NCBI RefSeq assembly: GCF_037975245.1
Contig: NC_092567.1
Location: forward strand, 2,455,714-2,519,713
DNA length: 64,000 nucleotides
DNA from: Apostichopus japonicus
Lineage: Eukaryota; Echinodermata; Holothuroidea; Aspidochirotida; Stichopodidae
Reading direction: 5' to 3'
Shown: in pieces, positions 35,392 through 47,577 of the stretch
Layout: the number at the start of each line of letters is the position of its first letter
Position numbering within the stretch: the stretch's first letter is position 1
Made by a program: the position numbers and the translations under genes
The notes under the pieces: model-generated
Databases searched by the model: none
What the model saw: the letters and a program-made list of their open reading frames with translations, nothing else
What the model was told of the DNA's origin: nothing

Positions 35392-35395
<4 letters not shown>
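35222..35395. repeat. GGTCCGTTTGATG motif cluster 3 with 36-nt palindrome
   Basis: A perfect palindrome has 17-nt arms (GCATCAAACGGACCAGT at 35305-35321, complement at 35324-35340) around CA. It is flanked by further complements of the motif at about 35244, 35260, 35275 and 35362, and by GCGCAAATGC / GCGCATTTGC words. Cluster 2 at 20880 has a looser version of the same arrangement. Confidence 0.75.
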
Positions 35396-35433
<38 letters not shown>

Positions 35434-35470
35434 GTAAAGGTGCCTAATTATAGCAGGGAGCTCTCTCGAA
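35396..35470. repeat. CT microsatellite plus one AGCTCCCT-family unit
   Basis: About 38 bp of (CT)n, then GTGCCTAATTATAGCAGGGA and GCTCTCTC, a single unit of the 12360-12806 minisatellite. The 12.8-kb locus has the same three neighbours: minisatellite unit, CT run and GGTCC motif. Confidence 0.85.
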
Positions 35471-36529
35471 GACAAAACAGACCCTGTAAATTAATAGTGA
35501 CATTTTGAAAAAAAAAGACAATATGGACATACAACAGTGCCTTTATATTGTTAATTAACATTCACCATTGGTTGTATCTAATAACGGTTGAATGCGTTAT
35601 AAACTGCATGACGCCAATAATAATTTGTCTTTAATAGTGGGTATTATAACACCTTTGCATCAATGCACAATTACAAGTTATCACCGTTCTGTATCAACAA
35701 CAAACATCGGACATTGTTAAATTTGCATATTAATAAAATGGTGCTACCCAAATTATGCGGGTTATATTCTCGTTTGGTGATTTCTGTGTTGATTTATGCG
35801 CATCATGTTTCTAATTAATTTAAAACTTGGTAGAGTTACTTCATTTGATATCAAAGCATGTGTTTACTGGTTAAAAACTGTTGTTGTTTGGGTTAAAATT
35901 AACGTCACATTGTTCACTTTTCGTCGGTATATGTAGTTGACTTAGCTCTGAGGCATTTACTAAAACTAAAATTAAACGTACAGTACAGTATAATAATTAG
36001 GTGTTCCCTTTCGAGGGGAATGGTGATACACACCCGACGGAGATAGCACAGTCAGTCTCCATGCAAGGTGACTACGGTTGAGAGCGGATCGTTCGGTAGT
36101 ATGGTTTTCGTACCCAGGTTCTTTACTTGGTGTCTTTTCTTTAAAAAGTACACACACTGAAGCGTGTCGGTTTTAATTTACACTAAACGGGTTGGCCAAA
36201 TTAATTGCAATAGAAGTAAAAAAAAAAATCGACAAACTTTGATAACAGTAGGAATCGTTAACGGGAGAGAAGTTATTCCTTGACAGAATTAACTCTTACT
36301 TTTTGATTCACGGTTCTAATGTATTCGTTTAAATACGGCGCACCGTCTTTCACGAACTTCTCTTAAATTGCGACTTAACGCAGGCGTCCTGGCTGCCGGT
36401 ATTCTACTGTAAGAATACGTTTTTGTAACAGTGTGTTAATAACATCAACCTCTCGCTGTCAGTGACATCTCCCTGCACTAGGCAACTCTCTCGGTGATAA
36501 CTCCTTGCATGGCTTGAGGCAACACAGAC
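35471..36529. other. No gene seen
   Basis: AT-rich sequence without coding signals. No LRR-type frame is present on the minus strand, where the 3' end of the NLR gene would be expected. Confidence 0.5.
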
Positions 36530-36745
36530 ACTACATTAGTATGGTTCAATGACCATACATTACACTCCTGGTAAGGGTTGTTACTACATTAGTATGGTTC
36601 AATGACCATACATTACACTCCATGCAAGGATTGTTACTACAATAGTATGGTTCAATGACCATACACTACACTCCCTGTAAGGGTTGTTACTACAATAGTA
36701 TGGTTCAATGACCATACGCTACACTCCCTGTAAGGGTTGTTACTA
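36530..36745. repeat. 53-bp tandem array, four copies, palindromic core
   Basis: AGTATGGTTCAATGACCATA occurs at 36538, 36591, 36644 and 36697, exactly 53 bp apart. Each unit contains the dyad TATGGTTCAATGACCATA and ends in AAGG(G/A)TTGTTACTAC. Confidence 0.95.
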
Positions 36746-37593
36746 TGGTCTCAATAGGGATATGGCTTTTCTTTCCGGGTTTAAGCACTTTAGCAGTCTG
36801 GGGCTTACGGTAGACTAACGTGATTTCAATCACTCTTTTTTACACCTGACGAAGGACCAGGGTGTCCGAAAATTTGTGTAGCGTGTAGTTATATCTATTC
36901 TAAATATTATGTTGGATTTAAAGGCATTACATGTTGTCCTTATCTTTTCTACTATTATTTCTATCCAACACGTTCAATTATACAGTTTTATTTTGATAGA
37001 AGAACTGCCAAATGACTGTTTCGACCACCCCATTGTAAACTATCGGTTACCGACCATGTATATTGGTATTAATGATAACTGATGTTACATAATGTTAATG
37101 GGGTAACTTAAACGATTAGACAATTTCCTCCAACATATATGGCTTGCTGTTCCAAGTTCAATTCAAACATTCGAAGCATTTAACTTTTATTTAAAGTCTT
37201 GGAAGACTAGCTGTTTATTCGTAACAAAAAGAATCTGAAATTCCAAACATTAACACTGCATATGTTTATGTTGTCAAAGTATATGTTCAATATTCTCAAT
37301 ACTATATCAGTTCGATTAGAGTTCTAGCGCAATTTGGCACATGCAGAGATTATGCTGATTGAATTAAATATATGACATCCTTTGCAATTATCCTCAGTAC
37401 ACCACTGTGTATTCATTAGCTAGGAAAACCATCCGTCTTCTTTAAACCTAAATGTTTATGATTTAAAGTGGCTTGAATAATATAGTTTTCAATGACAGTC
37501 CATGGAAAAAAAAACATTAAAAAAAGTAAACAGTTCCTAAATTAGGTGTAGGTGAAACATGTAAAAGGCTGTTTTTTTTATTAGCTAACTTAC
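36746..37593. other. No gene seen; would be intron of the NLR locus
   Basis: AT-rich sequence downstream (minus strand) of the NACHT exon donor. No further exon was found. Confidence 0.45.
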
Positions 37594-39089
37594 ATTATTT
37601 TTAGATGCAATCTCCAGCAACTGTGTCGTCGATCTTTGGAGAAGAGCGCTGTCGTCTCTGTCTATATTAACGGCACTCGAGCAGAGCTCTTTCACCGAAT
37701 CCATAATGTCGTTGACGTCACCAGTTTGTTCCAGGATACAGAGGATGGCAAACTTATCCCCGCCTGGTAATCTCTTCAAATAGTTGATGAGTTTCTTTCC
37801 AGCTTTGGGATTCAGACCACAGGCAAATCTAAACAGGTACTGAAGATCAAATGGATCTAAGAACCTTAGAATATCGTAGAGATTGTGTGCGTTCTTTACA
37901 AGAGTGACAAGGTGGTGGGCTGCGTACCATTCACAGAATAGTTTATGATAAAAACGGACCATCGTTGTAAACAACACATTGTCTCCAGTAGAATCATCGT
38001 TCACTTCATCTTCTTCAACCAAAATGCCAATTGAAATATACTGGTCATATAATTCTTGCCCGACTCTTTGACGAAATCTAGTCTTAATCCATGACAATTG
38101 TTGGTTTTCCTTGTTTAATCCTTCGAAAGCTATTTTGTCTAGCTCATGGTGTTCCATTTCATGAAGATAGAACTCGTTGCTTCTATTGCCTTTAAATTTC
38201 TGTTTCAGATGGTCGTAAAAACATCTAATCATGTGTTTGAAGAACTGTGTGACAGACTTGAACTTCATGAGGTCTCTCTGATCATGAACCATGTGGGCAA
38301 ACATCACGAATATGAGAGGCACCTGGCAAAGATCAGCAAGGATGGAGTTTTCATAGACTTGTTGTTTTATTTCTTCCACTTCCTCATCGTTGTTACCTAC
38401 TACGGCCTTGCGAATGTACTCATCCCTAGCTTTGTCATCGAACCCTGTTAGTTTGGCCCCCTTAGTTTCTTTTCTAAGACATGCTGGAAGATATCTTGTC
38501 GTTAAGCTGACATCAAAGTCTCTAAACAGCTCCATCTTGATGATCTTGTGTACATCGTCATTATCATTGCTGTCCCTGCCAGGATACTCGTCATATCCAT
38601 CCAAAATAATGTGGACGGACGAGCAACTGTGAATTATCTTTTCAATATCATGTTTGCTAACACGGTGTTCATGGAAGAGAAGAAATGACTTAATCGCCCT
38701 ATAGAGAGACTTTATACTTCCAAGTTGTCTTAACCGAAGCAGAATTAGTATGTCTACATTGTTCATCGGGGAATCAGATACGTCATTGCATCAATCGTAC
38801 GCCAGCTGAAGGGTTAACGTCGACTTACCATACCCGGGCTCTCCTTGTATAATGCGTCTCTTGGATTTAAACCGAATGTCAGTATAAATACTTTTGTAAG
38901 ATTCCAAACACTCCCATGATCCTCTGGTGCCTGGCGTTAGCTCTGGTGCCAGACAAACTTCAACGCCGCCTTCTACAAAGACCTTGTCCACACAATAAAG
39001 TCTATCTTTTATATATGGTAGGGGTTGAATCGCATCATATTGGCGTTTATATGTACTTTTGAGACCTTCTATCAGAAATATTTTCTTCT
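37594..39089 (-). pseudogene. NLR-like protein, large NACHT exon with in-frame stop
   Basis: On the minus strand this exon runs from an acceptor (TTTTTTGTTTAG) to a perfect GTAAGT donor. It is 1496 nt, entering in phase 1 and leaving in phase 0. Counting from the upstream exon, it holds Walker A GEPGYGKST (residues 118-126), Walker B VHIILDGYDE (194-203), a sensor-like TTR (232-234), a winged-helix-like region, and EWYAAHHL near the end, as in metazoan NACHT domains. NLRs are cytosolic NTP-binding sensors, usually with N-terminal Death-fold and C-terminal LRR regions. Codon 135 (38791-38793) is TGA directly after LQLAYD and before CND, where tryptophan is usual in this family. The rest of the frame is open for about 400 codons. 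It is either a recently inactivated gene, an allelic null, or a sequence error. No LRR exon follows within the window. Confidence 0.8.
38791..38793 (-). other. Premature TGA in NACHT exon
   Basis: The reading is CTG GCG TAC GAT TGA TGC AAT GAC on the minus strand. A single change from TGG would give LAYDWCND, the expected NACHT sequence. Both flanking frames are the same and no splice site would skip it without loss of Walker A. Confidence 0.85.
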
Positions 39090-39324
39090 CTAAACAAAAA
39101 ACAGAAATAATATGCGTAAATGTTACCACGTATGACTACATGTGACGAACAATAAATTAGTGACACACATGGGAACACGTACATCTTAATTGTTTATTCG
39201 TTATTGATATTACAATTTTGTTACTGTTCTATGTGTTATTACGACGACAGAGGGGGAGGGGGTTACATTTGAAAAAATAAAATAAAGATACGCAAATGGC
39301 AAAGTCAAAGTTAAAGACAACTAC

Positions 39325-39430
39325 CTTGAAGATCAGGATTCAGCTCCATTGTCACGTGATTTACTTCAGACAGTCTACGAAGCGTAACGGGGTAGTGTGA
39401 GTACAGCCCCTGCCCATCCTTCCCGAGAAT
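39325..39430 (-). CDS. Upstream exon of NLR-like gene
   Basis: This exon lies between an acceptor (TAAAAAGAAAAACAG) and a GTAGTT donor on the minus strand. It is 106 nt: 35 codons plus one base. It encodes ILGKDGQGLYSHYPVTLRRL then SEVNHVTMELNPDLQ. The spare G joins AG at 39089 to give NPDLQ-EKKIFLIEGLK in frame with the NACHT exon. The phase agreement is good evidence for the junction. It is probably part of the linker before NACHT. No initiating methionine exon was identified further upstream. Confidence 0.6.
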
Positions 39431-39855
39431 CTGTTTTTCTTTTTAAAAATTATGAGCAAAATAGGGAATCTAAATAAAAACATCGTACCGTTAAGGGTCA
39501 AGATATATACTGCATTGTTTTGATGTTGCATATGGTTTTGTTCAATGTGTTGTTAATGAAAATGTGTTGGGAAAGAATATTTTATTCTTAGGAGGTGCAA
39601 TGATTAGTACATGACAAAGAGACACCAAGACAAAATTCAGACCAATACCCATATGATGCCTAACTCTATGCTACGTGCTACAATCATTAAAATTACTTAA
39701 GCGCAAATAATTTAATATTCCAAACAGTAATATCCATCAACCGGAATATCTCTTACAAGATAGTTAAATAAGGTAACAAGGGTTAATCCTATCTTTAATA
39801 ACCATTTCGTTGAACCTAAAGAGAAAAGTAAATAAACTAAAATTTACTTACGATT

Positions 39856-40074
39856 TGCCCTTCATGTCTTCATATAATCATATATTGTGTTGTTACGAGT
39901 CCATATGTAGATTTGTCCTCCTGTCAAATGAATAGGAAAATTCCTGTAAATAGCCTTGTGTAAAGCAATGAACTCAACCACATCATAACATTCCTTTGTT
40001 TGTGTGTCGTAAAAAGAAGTTGAAATTCCATGGTCAGTACACTTGCGACTGACATATGCGAAAACGTGTATCAA
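39856..40074 (-). CDS. Unassigned exon-like open frame upstream of NLR exons
   Basis: The minus-strand frame reads VFAYVSRKCTDHGISTSFYD then TQTKECYDVVEFIALHKAIY and a GGQIYIWTRN motif, ending YDYMKT-stop. A consensus donor (GTAAGTAA) follows 10 nt after the stop. The protein is Tyr/Cys-containing and looks real, but I recognise no family. It could be a terminal exon of a separate gene, or a decayed 5' exon of the NLR locus with an acquired stop. Confidence 0.25.
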
Positions 40075-40112
40075 GATGACTTACATCATCATAACGGTGA
40101 AAGTAGTAAAAC

Positions 40113-40334
40113 TTATGTATTACAGCAACATGCCCGATACCACATGAACGCATAATGTACAACGTACGATTTTTCTAAGCGGATGTCATTTAAAACAGAC
40201 ATGGGCTTTCTGTATATCTGTATGACGAATGGGTCGTCTGAGTACAGCTCCTGCACATTGAATCTGTTTTTTAATATGGGGAAAATAGTGAATCTAAATA
40301 ATGACATCATTTTGTTAACCGTCAAGTGCTGCAT
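40113..40334 (-). pseudogene. Possible degenerate duplicate of the 39325-39430 exon
   Basis: The stretch CAG-ATTC...GCAGG-GCTGTACTCA near 40240-40275 (minus strand) resembles the start of the 39325-39430 exon (ELYSDDPF versus GLYSHYPV), again after a CAG acceptor-like site. The similarity is short and fades after about 15 residues. Confidence 0.25.
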
Positions 40335-42585
40335 TGTGTTGCAGTTGCTGTTAATTGTTCAGATCAAGGTTCAAGAACACTTTGTATTAAAGTGCAAGTC
40401 AGTTCGTTTTACAGAGTTACGTCTTAAAACTGTTTGCGATCGCTCAAAAACCAAAAAAGAACTTGCAGTCTTGCATGAAACATTCAGTTTAATATACCTG
40501 TATAGGAACACACAATAATTTACTAGAATGACCCAATACATTACATTGGCTTGTGCGCAAGCCCATAGTGATTGATATACCTAGGTCCATAATATGCACA
40601 AAAGAAAAACCAAATGATGAAACCTATAAGTAAACTACAAAAACAAGTGGTTGTCAAGTTTCAAAGCAGGAAATTGTGCCGTAGACTAGCTACAGTACTA
40701 TATATGATAACCTAGACATCACGCAATGTATACTATTGTATGGTATAAAACTCTATTCGATAGCGTCTGTGATAATGTTATCGTCTATGAACACGCTGTG
40801 GTGTTTGAAATCAATGTTATGTAAAACAGTGCATAGAGAGAAAATTATAAAGTAAAAAATATTTTCTTACGAATCTCGACGACACAAGAACACGCCCCTA
40901 AAAGGTCTAGTACTTGCTCACATTATTAATGAACACTTCATAAGTTACCATTAACTGTTACCCAATACAATATTATTTGTAAGTTGTATTCAAAGCTGAA
41001 TGAAATTTTCCTTATCTCCAACCACTATAGACAAGTCGGCCCAACCCCGACTCAATCTGACCCATTTCCAATTACAGTATGTAAATAATTTTTACGCAAT
41101 ATCGATTAAAATAATCAAGCTTCAATGACTTATTGTGACGATGTATGAACGTTGCATCAAAGACATTATAAACTGAAGCAAATGGTCAAAAGGACAGCGA
41201 AATAGTTTTCAACGACAAAATAATGTGGTAATAATGAACTTATTAGCAACTCTCAATGCAGAGTGAATGGACATACTGTGAGATGAGAGTTGTTGTTATT
41301 TTTCGCTAAACAAGTGTTATTTTCAGTGATAAATTGCTCTTAAACTATTGCTTCGGGATACTTGATCGTTTAAGAGGTTATTATGCCCAGTCCAAAAGAT
41401 ACAAAATACGATTACAACGATCACAATGCTTTCCTGTAATATATTTGTAAGTTGTGCAGCTATCAAGTTGCTACTTCATGATGCGATTCAGCACGAGGAA
41501 GGATTTGATGCAATTTATTTTACCAACGTAACCATCTGAGAGCTGTGAGGGTATTTAACTAAAAATGTTAGTATTAAGTTCTTACAACTTACCAATTTCA
41601 GGTTTCTAACTTGTCTCAATATTAATTTATGAGGTTTGTTAAGTTGCTCTGATGTACAAAAGAGGTAGTCTTTGACAGATTATAACTCAAAATGCGTCAC
41701 GTTGAAAAAAAAAATCTAATTACTGTTTTTTAATATAAGAAGTATGGTACCACGCTGTTTGTACAAACATTTCAGGAGGGTATTTTGCCTTATTTTTAAA
41801 TGAAGAACCCTCAAACTTTGGGATTTTACAAATCAAAAAACAAATTTCCTGTTGTTCTATATTTGTGTGAGCCTGGATATTGTACTTCAAGTTCATTCAA
41901 TTAAATATTCTGCAGAATCCAATGTCATATAAACAAATAATAGTTGCAATGTTCTGTCTGCTTCTGGTTTACTTCACTTAAAAGACATTACTTTACAATA
42001 AATATCATTAGACACATATATGAACAGTGTGTATTAGAATTTATAAACTTCTCAAGAAAGGCAGAAAGTTTGGTCAATCTGCATATATATTGACAATAAC
42101 CCATATGCGTGTAGTTGTGAAAAATGACGACAATTCAGTTTGCCTCAAATATTGGTTGAATTGGATCTAATCAATACACTGGGTCATTTTTTTTTTACTG
42201 TATTTCATTTAAAATTATCATCTGCAAAAGGACTAGAATTATGTCGCGTTTAGGAGATAAAAACTTGCTCCTGCCTAAATGCACCAGCATCGATAAAAGA
42301 GATGAATACATTTTGTGCGGGTTATTTGTGTCGAAGGTAAATGACAATGTATGGTGACGAAAACCAGCAGCAGGATCAGGTTATATTGAGAGATTTGAGG
42401 TTTTCATCAACATTTGCTATAACAGTCCTTCGGTTAAAAGAAGATACACTATAACAGATTACAACACACTGAGAACACCACAATATTTTAGCCATAAGTT
42501 TTCATGGTATACGTGTAAGTATACGTGGTTGTACTATACACGAGCTGCTATATAGGATCGACTGTACAGCATCCACAATAACAAA
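40335..42585. other. No gene seen
   Basis: AT-rich sequence, no open frame of note, no array or TIR pair found. Confidence 0.5.
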
Positions 42586-42593
42586 TCTACTAT

Positions 42594-42944
42594 CAGGGGC
42601 GTAGCGAAGGGTTTTTTGTTGGGGGGGTGTGGAGAATTTGATTTGCCGACGGATCTGGAAGTGGTCACTGAAATGGGGGAGGGGTTTAAGGGGAGGAGTG
42701 TCCCCCTCCCCTTTGGAAAATTTTTAGTTTTGAAACGTCCTTAGATGCAATCTGGTGCATATTTTAAGTCAAATTTGGCACGGAAGAAGCTCCCGTTCTC
42801 CTTTTTCTATTCAGCTTTCCTTCTTTCTTCCCCTTCCGCTCTCTTCACCTTTTCTCCTTTTGCCGACAGACCCAAAATTTGCCGACAGCGACCAAATTAT
42901 TGGGGGGGGGGGGGTGTGACACCCCCCCGCTCGCTACGCCCCTG
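42594..42944. mobile_element. hAT-type MITE, 351 bp with 8-bp TSD
   Basis: The termini are CAGGGGCGTAGCGA at 42594 and TCGCTACGCCCCTG ending at 42944. Perfect 8-bp flanks TCTACTAT lie at 42586-42593 and 42945-42952. This is the clearest copy of the CAGGGGCGTAGC family in the window. It contains poly-G runs and no gene. Confidence 0.85.
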
Positions 42945-42959
42945 TCTACTATGCCTGGT

Positions 42960-43400
42960 CCGCAATGAAGATCCATTATAAACGTGGTCCGCGATGAAGA
43001 TCCATTATAAACTATCCGCTTTACACGATCTACTATGCTGGATGCACTTTACAGGATCGAATATATATGATCCAATATGCTGGATGCAATGTTAATGATC
43101 CACTGTGCTGAAACCACTTTACATGATCACTATTCTGGATCCACCACGCAAGATCTACTATGCACTATTTACGATCATCTATGTTGAAAGATGAAAGATT
43201 AAAGATACACTATAAAGGGTCATATATGTATTACTCACTATACCCGATCCATATGCTGGATCCACTTTGCACATTCCGCTATATACGATCCATTATAAAC
43301 GATCCACTTTACACGATTCACTATACTGGATCCACTTTACAGGATCCACTATACATTATCTAATATACATGATCCAATATGCACTATCGCAAGTGAATAC
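42960..43400. repeat. Degenerate minisatellite, GATCCACTTTACA unit
   Basis: Repeated words GATCCACTTTACAGGATC, GATCCACTATAC and ATGCTGGATCCA, each about 14-17 bp, over 440 bp. The MITE at 42594 inserted at its left edge. The overlapping open frames are repeat translations. Confidence 0.85.
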
Positions 43401-46400
43401 TGCTTGGGATCATTGTATCTTACGTGACGGTTTTATTGTTATCTTGATATACCCAGCCCTAGAAAACAGGAGATTTATGAAGATACAGAGACTTACCCTT
43501 ACTGATATAAGTTTACAGAATATCATTTGATAAAAGTTATCAGACACTGGGTAAATGTGAAGTTTCTTTCCAATGTCGTTGCTCCACCGACTAGAGAATA
43601 TCCAGGTATTTTGACATATAACGAGTATCTGAATGTGATATACTGAACTTTGTAGCAATCCAGCTGACGTTGACGAATTTCAATCGTAACATAACTTTCA
43701 TATAATTCGCTTTCAATGCTGTATTTAATATTGGAAATTCGCTACCACAATATCTAAATTACTCGCTTCGGATTATTGAAACATTCTGCTGAATTCCCGT
43801 CGTCGGTTTTCTTTTTAATTAAATCAAACAGTGTGTCAAATAACGTTATACTTGTCTCCCGAGGAAAAAAAAAATGTCAACGTGTACACAATTAGATAGT
43901 TAGGCAAAGCAAGGCGAAAGCGAACACAAATGATAGTTTACATGAAGACTCATATAACTTCCAGAACAGTTCCAAGCTTATCGAAGCTAATGAAGTTTTT
44001 TTGAGGTTTACATATCTTGAGAATAACAAGCTTTTTCTTACTGCCTTTTCGTCAAATAAGTTTCCTTCTATTCCTACAATTCTTTACATTCTGAGCACTA
44101 CGAAAAATACTATGGTCGTGTAGGGTAATGATTCGCTACTAATAGGATGCAAATTGTTATTGCTATACATTGGCGTGTGACAATTTCTACCAGAAAATGT
44201 GACGTTTTGTACTGCTCAGTTTTAAGACGCATATGGAATCTACCATTTGTTGCTTAGGGCAAGTTAATATCTCGTCGAATACTCCTGAGAATTACGATTA
44301 TGGAACGGTTTCATAGGATTACATATACATGTCATTAAATGCATCACGTGCGACCTCCAATAGTGATGCAATGATTTGTTTGACAACACAACAAACAGTT
44401 TAATACTTAAATTAACAATTCACCTTTATCATTTTCTAATGGTGAGAACTGATTGAAAATATGCAAGAACTAGTCAATCGTAACGTTGATCTTTGTTAAG
44501 CCTCGCAAGCCTTAGTAGAAAGAAACACCAAAGGCAGTTGTTGGTTCACCAGTGACCACGCACTTTTTCACATACCTGTACTTCATTTGCTTTTCTCTTA
44601 CACGTAGTAAAATAATTAAAAAATATGAACTTCAGGGCTGCATTTCCATAACACACACCAATAAGTTCTTTAACGTATCACATAACATACAGTGGCATGT
44701 GTGTGTTTCATACGGGGATTTTTCGTGGATGTCTATAGTGGTCCATGAGTATAACCTGCCAACAAGGTAGAACTTCGGCAGAACTTAATTATGAAAAGTA
44801 AAACCAGCAAAGCGGAGCAAAAACTATCCTAATTTGTTGGGGGAATATCCATAACATGCCCATTGTTACCTATTTTTGCGAGGTGTTTGATCTGAGGTAT
44901 TCCTGCCATATATCCAAGGTATTTACCAACATAGACAGAGATTAAGTCACAGTACACTAGTGCGACACGTTGTCTATTAGATATAGCGCACATACAACAA
45001 ACTATGAAACTTGTAAGAATCCAAGACTGCGCTACCACCCCTGCCTCCTCCCACACCTAAAAATGTCATTTTAAATTATATACCAGAGAGTTGGAATCGA
45101 TTTGAAGTATCAACCTAACCCAATCTTTTTCTAAAGTGAAGCGCTAAAGTGAAAGAGAAAAATTTCTAGACGTTGAGACACATACATCTAATCAAACCAA
45201 GGCAGTATCTGGATACAAATGAAAGTGGTCCTTGCAAGCACGACATTTTGATGCTGGACATCAATCACATCATGTAAACAAACTTCACGTGTGCAAACTT
45301 TATTATTTTATCTACGAACGCCTAGATGGTCATTGTTCTTGCAATTGCACGATCCGAAAAAAATATGACTATATTGGAGAGGGAAAAAATATTTTGGAGT
45401 GAACAAGAGAACAGCTTATGAAAATCAAGACAACAGATACAAAAAAATCTTCAAATTTATGCTATTAAGTAAACATGTACAAATAAGAATCCAAATGTTT
45501 TCAACTGAAAGAAGTGTTACGATATTTTCTTTATTTGGATCATTAAAAATGTCTAATTACTGCAAGGCAATTGCTGACATCGCCCAAATCTAGTCAAATC
45601 TAACATATTTTACAACGTGTAAGGGTGCCAAGACTGGCAGAATGTAGGAAAGTAGCAACAAAGCAAATGTTAGCATGACAAACTACTGTTTGTAGCGTCA
45701 ATGGTACGTACGTTGGTTGTGTTTAGCGAAGACAACATCAACGTATAATGGTAGTATTAAGTCATCACAGTTTTTGTGAAACGACGTTTACACAGCACGT
45801 ATATCTCCTACGATTTTCATTCATTTTAATTAGCAGATCGATGATTAGAGTAGATTCACAACCAACACGAATCACATATTACGTCCATAGAGTAGATTCA
45901 CGACTAACACGAATCACATATTACGTCCATAGACCGACGAAGAACGGTAAAAGTGCTCTATTCAAAATTTCTACCAGTTAAAAAGGGTTCCTAGGGTAAT
46001 CGGAATCCTAACCTCTACAGTAATAAAGAGGTTTGAGAACATCTTGTTTTTCCTTCCTATGTCCATATTGATACTCAAGGGTGGGGGGGGGGGGAGCGAT
46101 CCCTGGGCAGGTCCATGGTATACAGTAAAATATAGGAATATGTGTGGATGGCATGTCTTGCTAGCCTGATGTATATTAATGGAAGCGATGCTATTACCAA
46201 CGTCTTAACTAATGTACATCTGTTTTAACAATTCAGTACATAGTTCTGTTATATTTATACATAGCTTGAATAACAGCCAACGGTAAAAATATTGGTTTTC
46301 AGAAATGTAACATTGAATTTGTCCTTAAAAACTAATAATGCTTAAATCCAATCATCATAGTCATTTGAACTTCCTCATTTAGTTCATATTATTCGTTTAA

Positions 46401-47405
46401 CACTAGAGAACCGCACAAATTCATACAACCTAGCTAACCACGACCAATTCCTTTATAGTGTGTGCAGTCTATCTTAGTCAATGATGTATGGCGGTAGCAG
46501 GCAACAATGGTGTTAAGGTGTTATTTCTAAATCGGTTAGTTAAACAAAGCAGCACTGGTATTCATCGCCCAATGTAACGGAGACAATCACATAGAAATTT
46601 TGTTATAATTATTCATTCGGTTGTGACGATTTGGTAGATTGTACTTTGGCTGAAAAGGTTCCGACTTGTGTGTTATAAACAGCACACTATTACATGTGTA
46701 TATTGCAAATCGAAAGTTAACTTATAAAAAACCTAATAGTACACTGCTTCCATTACATATGTACACCGATACGATTACATCAAAGAAAAAGATATTCACT
46801 ATTACGAGGAATGACATATCACATAATAAGCTAGGTTACTTGTTATATGCAAAGTTTCAAAGTTCTCTGTTTGTACCTGTTGGAATAATTTTTTTTTATT
46901 TCATCTTTAATAGAGTTACGCTTTGAAGTTTGGGGATACATGCTTTATAGGAAACACAAATCAACCTCACGTATCGTCGTAATTGACTATGCCTAGTATA
47001 AGGTATTCATATTATATACGGTAATTATCATTTCTTTTGTATTAAATTAGCTTTGAAACACAACCATCCCCCCTCCTTCACGAATTACACAGTGAAGCCT
47101 TTGTCCTAGATGTAACCTTATAGAATGTAAAAGGTAAACAAATGTCACGTGAACTAGTTAGATAATTGTGGAGAGAGCGAGAGTGACAATGATAGTGTAC
47201 ACCATTGACAGGACCAGAGATATTGTCTTTACAGAAAGGTTCACGATTCAAAGAAAAATAAGGATACATTTTGTCTAATATAAATAATAAACAATGATAT
47301 CGCTTAGGGAAACATTAACTACCGTAACATCGACGTCCAAAATTTCTTGAACGTATTTCTACATCAACTCCATGTATAGTGTGTTATTGTTAGTATTATA
47401 TATTA
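43401..47405. other. No gene supported
   Basis: 4 kb of AT-rich sequence. 45847-45932 is a tandem duplication of 42 bp (GTAGATTCACRACYAACACG and CACATATTACGTCCATAG). A poly-G tract lies near 46083. A minus-strand frame at 44829-45056 (VAQSWILTSFIVCCMCAISN) has a hydrophobic stretch but no recognised family. Confidence 0.45.
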
Positions 47406-47560
47406 TTATATATACATCCTATACATCCATCCTATCCATCCTATCTATAATATCCATCCATCCTATCCATCCATCATATCCATCCATCCAATCCATCCAT
47501 CTAATCCTGCCATCATATCCATTCATCATAAACATCCATCCTATCTATCATCAGTAACTA
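47406..47560. repeat. (ATCC)-rich satellite block 1
   Basis: Degenerate CATCCATCCTATC repeats, separated from the main block by the 47578-48044 element. Confidence 0.9.
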
Positions 47561-47577
47561 CTGCGCTGTATTCGCAT

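Noticed and set aside
44829-45056. Minus frame with a hydrophobic segment
   Set aside because: Single short frame without start context, splice partner or known family.
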